DNA of 64,000 nucleotides from CAYJDG01 sp964368875. Its GTDB lineage: Bacteria; Pseudomonadota; Alphaproteobacteria; Micavibrionales; Micavibrionaceae. The translations under genes and the position numbers were made by a program. The notes under the pieces are model-generated. The model saw only the letters and a list, made by a program, of their open reading frames with translations, was not told the DNA's origin and did not search any database. Positions 15,947 through 23,988 of the stretch are shown piece by piece. Within the stretch, counting starts at the first letter, position 1. Each line of letters opens with the position of its first letter. The stretch is from assembly GCA_964368875.1 (NCBI GenBank), contig CAYJDG010000001.1, positions 62,001 through 126,000 of the forward strand, read 5' to 3'.

Positions 15947-17194
15947 TTAGCTCGGAACAGGCTCCGGCTTGCCATTCGCGCCGACGATAACCGGAGCTGG
16001 TGCCTTGCCGCTTGCTTTTAGAATAGCTGCATCTGCAGCTGGCTTGGCTGCAGCCATAGCTGGAGAAGATGCTTCGTATCTTGCTTCAACTTTTTCATAG
16101 GCCTTAGCATAGCCAACGATCTTGCTTTGGAAGTTCGCCAGCGCTTCTTGTGGCGTATTGACGCCGCGGTACACAGCAGGGTTCACATCACGAATAAATT
16201 TATCCGTCATCTGGCCTGACATGAGTTTCATGACGCTGCCTTCACCGGAGTTGTGATCGAGATAGACCATGCCCCAGCTTTTAGGATCATTGACGTCGAG
16301 ACCGTATTTTTTACAGAAATCTTTTGCGCGCAAAGCGACCATAAGAATGGCTGCATCGTTGTTGAACGCAAGATCTCTTTTCTCGTCCTTGCTCAATCCG
16401 CCAGCCATCGCAGCGCGGGCCGCAGGCACATGCTGAGCAATTGTCTCGCCGTAGGTTTTCCACATCGTATCGCGGTAACCACCGGTTTGTTGCATGACGC
16501 CGATCGCGCCAGTAGGGGAGAGAAGATTTTTACCAAAGCCGCTTTCAATGCCGGTCATGGCACCGAGCAATGCGGTCGGTACGCCAGTGATCTTGGCAGC
16601 TTTATCGATAGAAGCAACCAACTCACCCTGCACGACAGCCGGGGTGGTGACGCGGAACTCAGGGGCGCGGTAAGAGCTAGGCGCTCCAGCTGCTCCAGAT
16701 GGCGGAAGAGCTGCCTGAGGTCTGCCACTCGGTAACTGGCCAATACCTTGCTGCGCTAAAAATGATTCGGCGCTGCGCCGCGTTTCGTATTGTTCAAGGG
16801 ATTTCCCGACGAGGTAATAGCGGCGGCCCTGCTGATAATCGACGACTTCGGCCATGCGCATATTCATCGCCTGCTCGTCGCGCGGATTGATGCGCAGGAT
16901 ATCTGCGTCGGTCAATTCACCTTTGGCAAGGAGATCAGCGTAGCCCAGAGGCTCAAAGGATACTGTATCGAGTAGAGCTTGAAATTGTTGTACATCTTGA
17001 AGGCGAACTTCATCTTGTTCGTTACGCGCTTCGTCGAGGTCCTGCGCCCACCAGCGCAACATGTTGTCGAGTGACCAGCTGAAGTCATCACGCTTCTTCG
17101 GCGCAGCAGTATCGGATTCGCGTAGAGCTTTCGTGCCTTTAGGGGCACCGAATGGGGGAGGGGCTACTTTTTGCGGGTCTTTAACGTTTGCCAT
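15947..17194 (-). CDS. Lytic-transglycosylase-like (SLT-fold) protein without signal peptide
   Basis: I choose the ATG at 17194 (MANVKDP) because AAAGGTG stands before it; an in-frame extension to 17257 would add a hydrophobic leader but lacks a ribosome site. The 415-residue protein has a long helical N-terminal part (about 40-145), a proline/alanine linker, and a goose-lysozyme-like SLT core at about 190-330: ALLGAMTGIESGFGKNLLSPTGAIGVMQQ, with Glu217 as the expected catalytic acid. A DHNSGEGSVMKL segment follows. With this start there is no export signal, which is odd for a peptidoglycan enzyme. Secretion by another route, or the longer start, remains possible. Confidence 0.7.
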   Translation of the reverse strand: MANVKDPQKVAPPPFGAPKGTKALRESDTAAPKKRDDFSWSLDNMLRWWAQDLDEARNEQDEVRLQDVQQFQALLDTVSFEPLGYADLLAKGELTDADILRINPRDEQAMNMRMAEVVDYQQGRRYYLVGKSLEQYETRRSAESFLAQQGIGQLPSGRPQAALPPSGAAGAPSSYRAPEFRVTTPAVVQGELVASIDKAAKITGVPTALLGAMTGIESGFGKNLLSPTGAIGVMQQTGGYRDTMWKTYGETIAQHVPAARAAMAGGLSKDEKRDLAFNNDAAILMVALRAKDFCKKYGLDVNDPKSWGMVYLDHNSGEGSVMKLMSGQMTDKFIRDVNPAVYRGVNTPQEALANFQSKIVGYAKAYEKVEARYEASSPAMAAAKPAADAAILKASGKAPAPVIVGANGKPEPVPS

Positions 17195-17241
17195 CAGCCA
17201 CACACCTTTTTGTTTTTTGTATAGCCCCAATATAAAGAATA

Positions 17242-17270
17242 AAGCCCGAAAAAGCAAACTTTTCGGGCTT
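17242..17270 (-). terminator. Rho-independent terminator of the minus-strand gene ending at 17303
   Basis: AAGCCCGAAAA (17242-17252) pairs exactly with TTTTCGGGCTT (17260-17270) around a 7-base loop. Read on the minus strand it ends in TTTATTCTTT. It lies between the two minus-strand genes, so they are probably separate transcripts. Confidence 0.8.
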
Positions 17271-17302
17271 GTATCGCGGGTTTAAATAATCAATTCAGGG
17301 GT

Positions 17303-18367
17303 TTAGAACGCCTGTTCGAACCTTGGTGCCGCAACGGGTTGAACCGCGACAGGTTCAGGTGGCGGCGCAGGTCTCTGGGCCAGTTGCTCTGGCGTTAATT
17401 CAAGTTTGGTCAGCAGGGCCTGAAATTCAGGATCGGCTTTTGGATCAGGTTCAGCCGGGGTATCAGCGGTCGGTCCGGTCGCGGCTGCGACAGCTGCCAC
17501 ATCATTGCCTTGGGGGCTAACCGGAGCAGCAGTCTCAGGGCCTTCTGCATCGGCGGTGGTGGTGGTAGTTGTAGGTGCGGCTGTGCCAGTTTCAGCATCA
17601 GGGGTCGCTGGGTCATCTTTTGCAACGGTATCCTGCTGTGCGCCGGCTTCCATATATTCGCGAGCTTGGGTAATGCGCAGGCCCTCGATTGAATTAGGGT
17701 CGACCGTCTGGCCATCATACACGATCTGACCATCGTCGTTGTAAGAGGCTGCTGCAACCAATGCTGAAATTTCAGGATTGCTGATATCGAGCGGGGTTTC
17801 CGCTGCGGCCTGAGCCAGTTCTTCCATTTCAAGTTGGGCTCTACCTGCAATCAGAGCTTGGCCGAGGCTTGAAGAAGGATTGATACATGATGCGCCATCA
17901 TCCACATACATTGGTACGCCTTCATCATCTACAACGAGCTGGGTATTATAAAGGAAGTAACTCGTTTGAGGATCGCTCGTGTCGAAGTAGCCTGTTTCAA
18001 AATAATGAGTCATCGGCGAAATGCCGTCATTCCAGTCATAATTGTTCCAGGCGTCGTATTCAAATTCTGCCTCAAAACACATGAAATCCTCAAAAGCCTG
18101 CTCTTCAGGTGGAAGTTCAGGTGAGCCACACCCGCCCCAGTCACCAGTTGTGGCGCTTTCGTGGTTAATCATCTGGTCATCGACTGCGGCAAAGTCGCTG
18201 CCATCGGTCGTATTGGTAAATCCAGCTGCGCCAAAGACGTTGCGGCGTTTTTCACGGGCGGCGGTTTCAGCGAGTTGTTCTTCGCGAATCTGCTGATCGC
18301 GGCTCAAAGGGGCGCGGGAAAGAATTGCTTTTTTAGCTTCAATGTCTGTCTGGTCTAAACTGGCCAA
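17303..18367 (-). CDS. Uncharacterised acidic, alanine/proline-rich protein
   Basis: I do not recognise this protein. I prefer the TTG at 18367 (354 residues), because AGG stands 7 bases before it; the GTG at 18373 is only one base from that AGG. There is no signal peptide. The N-terminal third is polar and has clusters of aromatic residues and acids (FEAEFEYDAWNNYDWNDG), the middle is helical, and the last third is a low-complexity Ala/Thr/Pro region containing a run of six threonines and ending in PRFEQAF. Its upstream sequence resembles that of the adjacent lytic-transglycosylase-like gene, so the two may be co-regulated. Confidence 0.6.
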   Translation of the reverse strand: MASLDQTDIEAKKAILSRAPLSRDQQIREEQLAETAAREKRRNVFGAAGFTNTTDGSDFAAVDDQMINHESATTGDWGGCGSPELPPEEQAFEDFMCFEAEFEYDAWNNYDWNDGISPMTHYFETGYFDTSDPQTSYFLYNTQLVVDDEGVPMYVDDGASCINPSSSLGQALIAGRAQLEMEELAQAAAETPLDISNPEISALVAAASYNDDGQIVYDGQTVDPNSIEGLRITQAREYMEAGAQQDTVAKDDPATPDAETGTAAPTTTTTTADAEGPETAAPVSPQGNDVAAVAAATGPTADTPAEPDPKADPEFQALLTKLELTPEQLAQRPAPPPEPVAVQPVAAPRFEQAF

Positions 18368-18579
18368 AATCACACCTACTTTTGTTTCTTTTTAGTATAC
18401 ATATAATCTCACAAAATTGCCTTAAAAATCTATTAACCACTGATGGAGTATGACTACGGGCGTGGAAAAAGGCCAAGCAACGTGCCTTTGCCCTTTTGTT
18501 GCAACGCCCAAGGTGGTAAATCGAAGCTGATTTCAGGTCAGCACAACCACCCGACCAAAACCTTAATGGAGCATCCCGG

Positions 18580-19785
18580 ATGAATATTCACGAATACCAG
18601 GCCAAAGAGCTGTTGAAAAAATACGGGGTTGCCGTTCCCGCCGGGATCGCCGCGATGAACGTCGAAGAAGCTGTCAAGGCTGCTGGTCATCTTCCAGGGC
18701 CGCTTTATGTCGTCAAAGCTCAGATTCATGCCGGTGGCCGGGGCGCAGGCAAGTTCACGAACAACCCAACTGGCAAGGGCGGCGTCCGTCTTTGTAAAAC
18801 TCCTGATGAAGTAAAAGCTGCTGCCGAAGCGATGCTCGGCCAGACTCTCGTGACCAAGCAGACCGGGGCCGAAGGTAAAGAAGTCCAGCGCCTCTATGTC
18901 ACGGACGGTGTCGATATCAAAAAAGAATACTACTGCTCAGTCGTGATCGATCGGGCCACGGGCTGCGTTACGTTCATGGCATCGACCGAAGGAGGCATGG
19001 ACATCGAGGAAGTCGCTGAGAAGCATCCTGAGAAAATCATCAAGGTTGCCGTTGACCCGGCTGCCGGGTTCCAGCCGTTCCACGCCCGTCGCCTTGCGTT
19101 CGCGCTTGGCCTTGAAGGTGCGGCCAACAAGAGCGCGATCAAGTTCTTTGCGGCTCTCTATAAAGCTTTCGTCGAGCTCGATTGCTCGATCATGGAAATC
19201 AACCCGCTGATCGTCACTGATAAAGAAGAAGTCATGGCGCTTGATGCCAAGATGAACTTCGATGACAACGCTCTGTTCCGTCACCCTGATGTCGCCGCGA
19301 TGCGTGATGCGACTGAAGAAGACGAAAAAGAAACCATAGCAAAGGATAACGAGCTCTCCTACGTCGCGCTTGAAGGCAACATCGGCTGTATGGTCAACGG
19401 GGCCGGCCTCGCGATGGCGACCATGGACATCATCAAGCTTTATGGTGGTCAGCCTGCCAATTTCCTCGATGTGGGTGGTGGTGCAACCAAGGAGCGCGTC
19501 ACGGTAGCGTTCAAGATCATTCTTGCCGATCCAAACGTCAAAGGCGTGCTCGTCAATATTTTTGGCGGCATCATGAAGTGTGACATCATCGCCGAGGGCA
19601 TCATTGCCGCCGCGAAGGAAGTTAAGCTTTCTGTTCCGCTGGTCGTGCGTCTTGAAGGGACGAACGTCGAGCTGGGCAAGAAGATCTTGTCCGAAAGCGG
19701 CTTGCCGATCATTGCTGCCGATAATCTCGACGACGCTGCTAAAAAAGTTGTCGATGCCACCAACAAAGCCGCCAAAGCTGCATAA
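18580..19785 (+). CDS. sucC: Succinyl-CoA synthetase beta subunit
   Basis: The 401-residue ATP-grasp protein binds the nucleotide and couples succinyl-CoA cleavage to ADP or GDP phosphorylation. Motifs are MNIHEYQAKELLKKYGV at the start, KAQIHAGGRGAGKF, the EINPLIVT metal-binding segment, the MVNGAGLAMATMD and NFLDVGGGA motifs, and VNIFGGIMKCD. GGAG stands 11 bases before the ATG. The 206-base leader between the divergent upstream gene and sucC holds no obvious gene. sucD follows after 9 bases. Confidence 0.96.
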   Translation: MNIHEYQAKELLKKYGVAVPAGIAAMNVEEAVKAAGHLPGPLYVVKAQIHAGGRGAGKFTNNPTGKGGVRLCKTPDEVKAAAEAMLGQTLVTKQTGAEGKEVQRLYVTDGVDIKKEYYCSVVIDRATGCVTFMASTEGGMDIEEVAEKHPEKIIKVAVDPAAGFQPFHARRLAFALGLEGAANKSAIKFFAALYKAFVELDCSIMEINPLIVTDKEEVMALDAKMNFDDNALFRHPDVAAMRDATEEDEKETIAKDNELSYVALEGNIGCMVNGAGLAMATMDIIKLYGGQPANFLDVGGGATKERVTVAFKIILADPNVKGVLVNIFGGIMKCDIIAEGIIAAAKEVKLSVPLVVRLEGTNVELGKKILSESGLPIIAADNLDDAAKKVVDATNKAAKAA

Positions 19786-19794
19786 GGAATCATC

Positions 19795-20670
19795 ATGTCA
19801 GTACTCGTCGATAAAAACACCAAAGTCATCTGTCAGGGGTTCACCGGCGCGCAGGGCACGTTCCATTCGGAACAGGCTATTGCTTACGGCACCAAAATGG
19901 TTGGTGGCGTGACGCCCGGTAAAGGTGGCACCAAGCATCTTAATCTGCCTGTCTATGACACAGTCGCTCAGGCGAAAGCCGACACAGGCGCGACTGCGTC
20001 GGTGATTTATGTTCCACCAGCCTTCGCTGCTGATGCGATCCTTGAAGCGATTGATGCCGAGATCGAACTTGCTGTCTGTATCACAGAAGGCATTCCGGTT
20101 TTGGATATGGTCAAAGTGAAGCGTGCGCTGACCGGATCCAAAACACGTCTGATCGGGCCGAACTGCCCCGGCGTGATTACGCCTGGCGAATGCAAGATCG
20201 GGATCATGCCCGGCCACATCCACAAGCGTGGCAAGATCGGGATCGTATCCCGCTCAGGTACGCTCACCTATGAAGCCGTCCACCAGACAACAGCAGCTGG
20301 TCTCGGTCAATCGACCTGCATCGGCATTGGCGGTGATCCTGTCAATGGCACAAACTTTATCGATGCCCTGACTATGTTCCTTGCCGATGATGAAACCGAA
20401 GCCATTCTCATGATTGGTGAAATCGGCGGCCCGGCTGAGGTTGACGCTGTCAACTTCTACAAGGCCCAGAAAAACCGTAAACCGATCGCAGGCTTCATCG
20501 CCGGGACCACCGCCCCGAAAGGCAAGCGGATGGGTCATGCTGGGGCCCTGATCTCGGGTGGTCAGGATACCGCCGAAGTCAAGGTTGCCGCGATGAAAGC
20601 CGCTGGATTCGTCGTCTCGGACAGTCCATCAGGCCTAGGTGTCGCGATCCAGAAAGCTATGGCCGCTTAG
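19795..20670 (+). CDS. sucD: Succinyl-CoA synthetase alpha subunit
   Basis: The 291-residue subunit carries the CoA-binding fold and the phosphorylated histidine. Visible are VICQGFTGAQGTFHSEQA, IGPNCPGVITPGECKIGIMPG, SRSGTLTYEAV, and GKRMGHAGALISGG with the active-site His248. The tail ends LGVAIQKAMAA. AAGGAATC stands before the ATG, and it is in one operon with sucC. Confidence 0.96.
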   Translation: MSVLVDKNTKVICQGFTGAQGTFHSEQAIAYGTKMVGGVTPGKGGTKHLNLPVYDTVAQAKADTGATASVIYVPPAFAADAILEAIDAEIELAVCITEGIPVLDMVKVKRALTGSKTRLIGPNCPGVITPGECKIGIMPGHIHKRGKIGIVSRSGTLTYEAVHQTTAAGLGQSTCIGIGGDPVNGTNFIDALTMFLADDETEAILMIGEIGGPAEVDAVNFYKAQKNRKPIAGFIAGTTAPKGKRMGHAGALISGGQDTAEVKVAAMKAAGFVVSDSPSGLGVAIQKAMAA

Positions 20671-20719
20671 GTTAAAAACCCCCGTTGTGCGGAAGGGCCG
20701 GAGGCTTTATATTTAGATC

Positions 20720-21283
20720 ATGAGTCTGAACGCCCTTTCCGACGAGATTCGTCAAATCGTAGTCAAACTGCCTTACCGGGTCGGTTTGTATATTTCCATG
20801 TCCGACCAGAGCGGCGGAAACGATTCCGATGAAGCTGAAATGGCGGCACTCGCCAACGTTGTGACGTATTACGTCGAAGACTTCTGCAAATCAGAATTTG
20901 CGCAATCAGTCATGCTCGAAACGCTCCGCCACAAAGATGAATGGCCTTCCTGGCAGGTTAATATCGAAGGTGTGCACGATGACTGCGTGAAAGTTTTCGA
21001 TGCGCTGACCGACCAGCTCGACATGAAAGAGATCGTCGCCTTTAAACACAATCTTCTTGAAATTGCGATTGCAGTTGCCATGGCTTACCGCGAATTTGAT
21101 GACTCCGATCCGTGGGTTGACCGCTTTAAAATCTATCTCTCCATTCTGGTCGACCGGATCAAGGCTATGATCAAGGGCGAAGAAGTGCAAAGCTTCGACC
21201 AGATGCTCAACATCAGCCGGGACGAGAAGGCTGCGATCAACCGCCTTGCTGTCACGCTCGGCGTCGAACACAAGGTTGCATAA
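20720..21283 (+). CDS. Uncharacterised helical protein, first of a tandem pair
   Basis: The 187-residue protein has no signal peptide and is predicted all-helical. It shares KLPYRVGLYISMSD near the N-terminus and ISRDEKAAINRLAVTLGV near the C-terminus with its downstream neighbour (IFYRVGFWISHID and ISPAEDSALHELSLALTV). The two genes therefore look like tandem paralogues of low identity. General look is similar to TerB-type helical domains, but I do not claim this. The pair follows sucD after 49 bases, in the place where sucA would be expected. Confidence 0.7.
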   Translation: MSLNALSDEIRQIVVKLPYRVGLYISMSDQSGGNDSDEAEMAALANVVTYYVEDFCKSEFAQSVMLETLRHKDEWPSWQVNIEGVHDDCVKVFDALTDQLDMKEIVAFKHNLLEIAIAVAMAYREFDDSDPWVDRFKIYLSILVDRIKAMIKGEEVQSFDQMLNISRDEKAAINRLAVTLGVEHKVA

Positions 21284-21285
21284 TC

Positions 21286-21834
21286 ATGTCCGGACTTGGT
21301 AATTTTCTTCCTGAAGAGCAGGATCTCCTGATCGGTATATTTTATCGTGTCGGGTTCTGGATCAGTCATATCGATGACACGGATATTTCCGAAGAGTCCG
21401 AACAGGTCGAGCAGCAGCAACTGCTGCGCGCTCTGCAAAAAATCTCAACTGCCAAAGGTGCGACTGAGCTTGTTCAGGAACTTGCCGCCGAAGCCTTGCG
21501 CCGTTCGGGTGATCAGGCGCGCTGGCTTGGTCAGGAAGACACGCTGCTTGCTGATGTCAACAAGACCGCCAAGATGATGCGTACGCAAGGGACGGATGAC
21601 GATTACCGCTCGTTCGGAAAATCTGTGATGTTTGCTGCAACGTCTGTAGCCCGGGCATTTCGTGAAGAGCCTGAGCAGGAAGAAGAGCGGAGCAAGATGG
21701 CCCGTCTGCTGGATAAAGCATCGTCACTCGTTGGCGCTGTCGCTGACCGCGAAGCCTATCAGGATATGAGCATTTCACCGGCAGAAGATTCTGCGCTGCA
21801 TGAGCTCTCACTCGCCCTGACTGTGCGTAACTAA
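21286..21834 (+). CDS. Uncharacterised helical protein, second of a tandem pair
   Basis: The 182-residue protein starts 2 bases after its paralogue's stop, so translation is probably coupled. It shares the YRVGxxIS segment at about residues 20-27 and the C-terminal ISPAEDSALHEL segment with the first copy. In the middle both carry VARAFREE- or VAMAYREF-like helices. No catalytic motif is visible. The stop codon overlaps the stop of the converging hybrid histidine kinase by 4 bases. Confidence 0.7.
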   Translation: MSGLGNFLPEEQDLLIGIFYRVGFWISHIDDTDISEESEQVEQQQLLRALQKISTAKGATELVQELAAEALRRSGDQARWLGQEDTLLADVNKTAKMMRTQGTDDDYRSFGKSVMFAATSVARAFREEPEQEEERSKMARLLDKASSLVGAVADREAYQDMSISPAEDSALHELSLALTVRN

Positions 21835-23816
21835 GCCGCTTTTTTCTGGTCCTGTACCTGGCGGATAGCCTGCACGAGCTTTCCAAGTGTGAATGGTTTT
21901 GAAAGAAACGCCGAATATTTGGTGATCTTGCCAGCTGGCATTTTTGCTTCAGGCGTATAACCGGACATAAAAATCATGCCCGTATCGGGTGCAAAGGCCT
22001 GAATTTTTTCAGCAAGCTCATAGCCTGTCATGCCGGGCATAATCACATCAGTGATTAATAGGTCTGGACGCTCAGCCTTGAACATGTCGAGCGCTTCCTG
22101 CCCGCTGGCAGCGATACGCGCCGAGTAGCCGATTTCGCCAAGGGCGATTTCCATGTAGGTGCGAATTTCTTTTTCATCATCGACGACCAGAATAGAGCCA
22201 GTACCCGGTGTGACCTCGTCGGATACCTTGCTTTCTTTAACTGGCGCAGTGGCGGGCATTGATTGCTTGGTTGGCAAATAGAGTGTCACGGTCGTGCCGA
22301 TCTCATCCACGCTTTCAATCGAAATCGATCCGTGCGATTGGCGCACAAACCCATAGACCATGCTCAGGCCCATACCGCTGCCTTTGCCGACATCCTTGGT
22401 CGTAAAGAATGGTTCGGTCGCGCGGGCGAGGACGTCGGGTGCCATGCCATGCCCTCTGTCTTTGACATGAACGGCAATATAGTCACCGGCCGAAATCTCG
22501 AGATTTTGGGCCAATTGGATATCGATATGAACCTCTTCAACCGTTACGGAGATTTCACCGCCCGTCTTTAAGGCATCGCGGGCATTAAGGGCGAGATTGA
22601 GCAGGGCGCTTTCAAGTTGCAGCGGATCAACATAAATTTTCGGCAGATTTTCACTCATCATGGTTCTGATGAAGATATTTGCGCCAACAGCCCGCTCGAT
22701 GAACTGTAGCATCGAGGGGAGAGATTCATTCAAGTTAACGGTCTCAGGATGCAGAATCTGTTTGCGCGAAAAGCCCAACAGGCGCTGGGTCAGGCCGCGG
22801 GCTTTCATGACGCTGGATTCCGCAGCTTTAATATATCCATAGGCAGCCGGTCCGAGTGCAGGTTGTCGCTCCAGCAATTCAAGATTACCCAGTACCACGG
22901 CGAGAATATTGTTAAAGTCGTGGGCGATGCCTCCGGTGAGCTGGCCAACAGCCTCCATTTTTTGCGACTGAAACAATTGCGCCGTACGTTGCTGAATTTG
23001 CGCGATGGCGTCGTCAAGCTGGCGCACGAGATAAGCAACGGCTAAAACCAGCAAGGTGATCAGCGCAATCGATACTGCAAGACCAGTGTAATCCTGATTT
23101 GGGGCATAGCGGCACTCCGCAAACGGCAGGATGACGCTGGCACCCATGCCGGTGTAATGCATTCCTGTCACTGCAAAACCCATGGTCATGGCGGCAATTA
23201 CACGAAAGAAAACCGGGCTGGTGGATTCTCTCGCTTTGAACATTAAATAAAGGGCGGCAGCGGACGCAGCCACGGCGATCGCAAAAGATGTAAAAAATAG
23301 AACCGGTGTATATAAAATAACGCCGTCCATCTCCATCGCGCTCATGCCGATGTAGTGCATGCTGCAAATCGCCAATCCCATCAACGGAGCGGCAATCGCT
23401 ATCATTTTGGTATTGAACTGCTGCTTGGCAACGATCAGGAAGGCGGCGCCGGAAAATATCACTGCAACGATCATGGAAAGAGCAGTGATCAGCGGATTAT
23501 AGCTGATCAGCATATCCATCTTATACGCAAGCATACCGACAAAATGCATCGCCCAGACACCAGCACCCATGGCGAACGCTCCGCAGACGAGTTTGATGTT
23601 CTGGGAACGCTCACGCTGAATGCCGATTTTTCCGGCGATATCTAGGGCCACATAAGCGGCGATCACAGCGATCATATAAGACAGCAGAAGCAGCGCTGAG
23701 CTGTAGACGCCCTGTTCGCTATAAGCGGGAATATCTTCAGGCAGGATGAAAAAGGAAGCGGGAACATCGCTTGGCAACATTGGGGTGGACTGCGGTTTAA
23801 AAAACAGTTCAAACAT
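21831..23816 (-). CDS. MHYT-domain hybrid sensor histidine kinase
   Basis: The 661-residue protein has seven membrane helices in residues about 38-265 containing the MHYT motifs MHFVG (90-94), MHYIG (153-157) and MHYTG (219-223), thought to sense a gas or ligand through a metal such as copper. A histidine kinase core follows: GQLTGGIAHDFNN with His299, an HATPase part with NLALNARDAL, DRGHGM and GSGMGLSMVYGF, then a receiver domain at about 541-655 with the phospho-accepting Asp590 in LLITDVIMPG. There is no transmitter HPt domain, nor a separate response regulator nearby. It stands on the opposite strand between sucD and sucA. Confidence 0.9.
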   Translation of the reverse strand: MFELFFKPQSTPMLPSDVPASFFILPEDIPAYSEQGVYSSALLLLSYMIAVIAAYVALDIAGKIGIQRERSQNIKLVCGAFAMGAGVWAMHFVGMLAYKMDMLISYNPLITALSMIVAVIFSGAAFLIVAKQQFNTKMIAIAAPLMGLAICSMHYIGMSAMEMDGVILYTPVLFFTSFAIAVAASAAALYLMFKARESTSPVFFRVIAAMTMGFAVTGMHYTGMGASVILPFAECRYAPNQDYTGLAVSIALITLLVLAVAYLVRQLDDAIAQIQQRTAQLFQSQKMEAVGQLTGGIAHDFNNILAVVLGNLELLERQPALGPAAYGYIKAAESSVMKARGLTQRLLGFSRKQILHPETVNLNESLPSMLQFIERAVGANIFIRTMMSENLPKIYVDPLQLESALLNLALNARDALKTGGEISVTVEEVHIDIQLAQNLEISAGDYIAVHVKDRGHGMAPDVLARATEPFFTTKDVGKGSGMGLSMVYGFVRQSHGSISIESVDEIGTTVTLYLPTKQSMPATAPVKESKVSDEVTPGTGSILVVDDEKEIRTYMEIALGEIGYSARIAASGQEALDMFKAERPDLLITDVIMPGMTGYELAEKIQAFAPDTGMIFMSGYTPEAKMPAGKITKYSAFLSKPFTLGKLVQAIRQVQDQKKAA

Positions 23817-23988
23817 CTGAAATTTCCCCTAAAAATCCGTCGTCTTCAGAATAACCAACATAATTGGGTAAATTGGCCCTTACAACTAACGATTAGAAAG
23901 ATGCGTAAGTTCCAAAAAGGGGGTTTTCAGAACATTTGCGCATGATAATATCCGCTCGCCGCTAAAAATAATAAAATTTGAGGAAATC

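Noticed and set aside
18374..18579. Leader of sucC as a possible riboswitch
   Set aside because: No structure matching a known class could be recognised by eye; only a weak GC-rich inverted segment is present.
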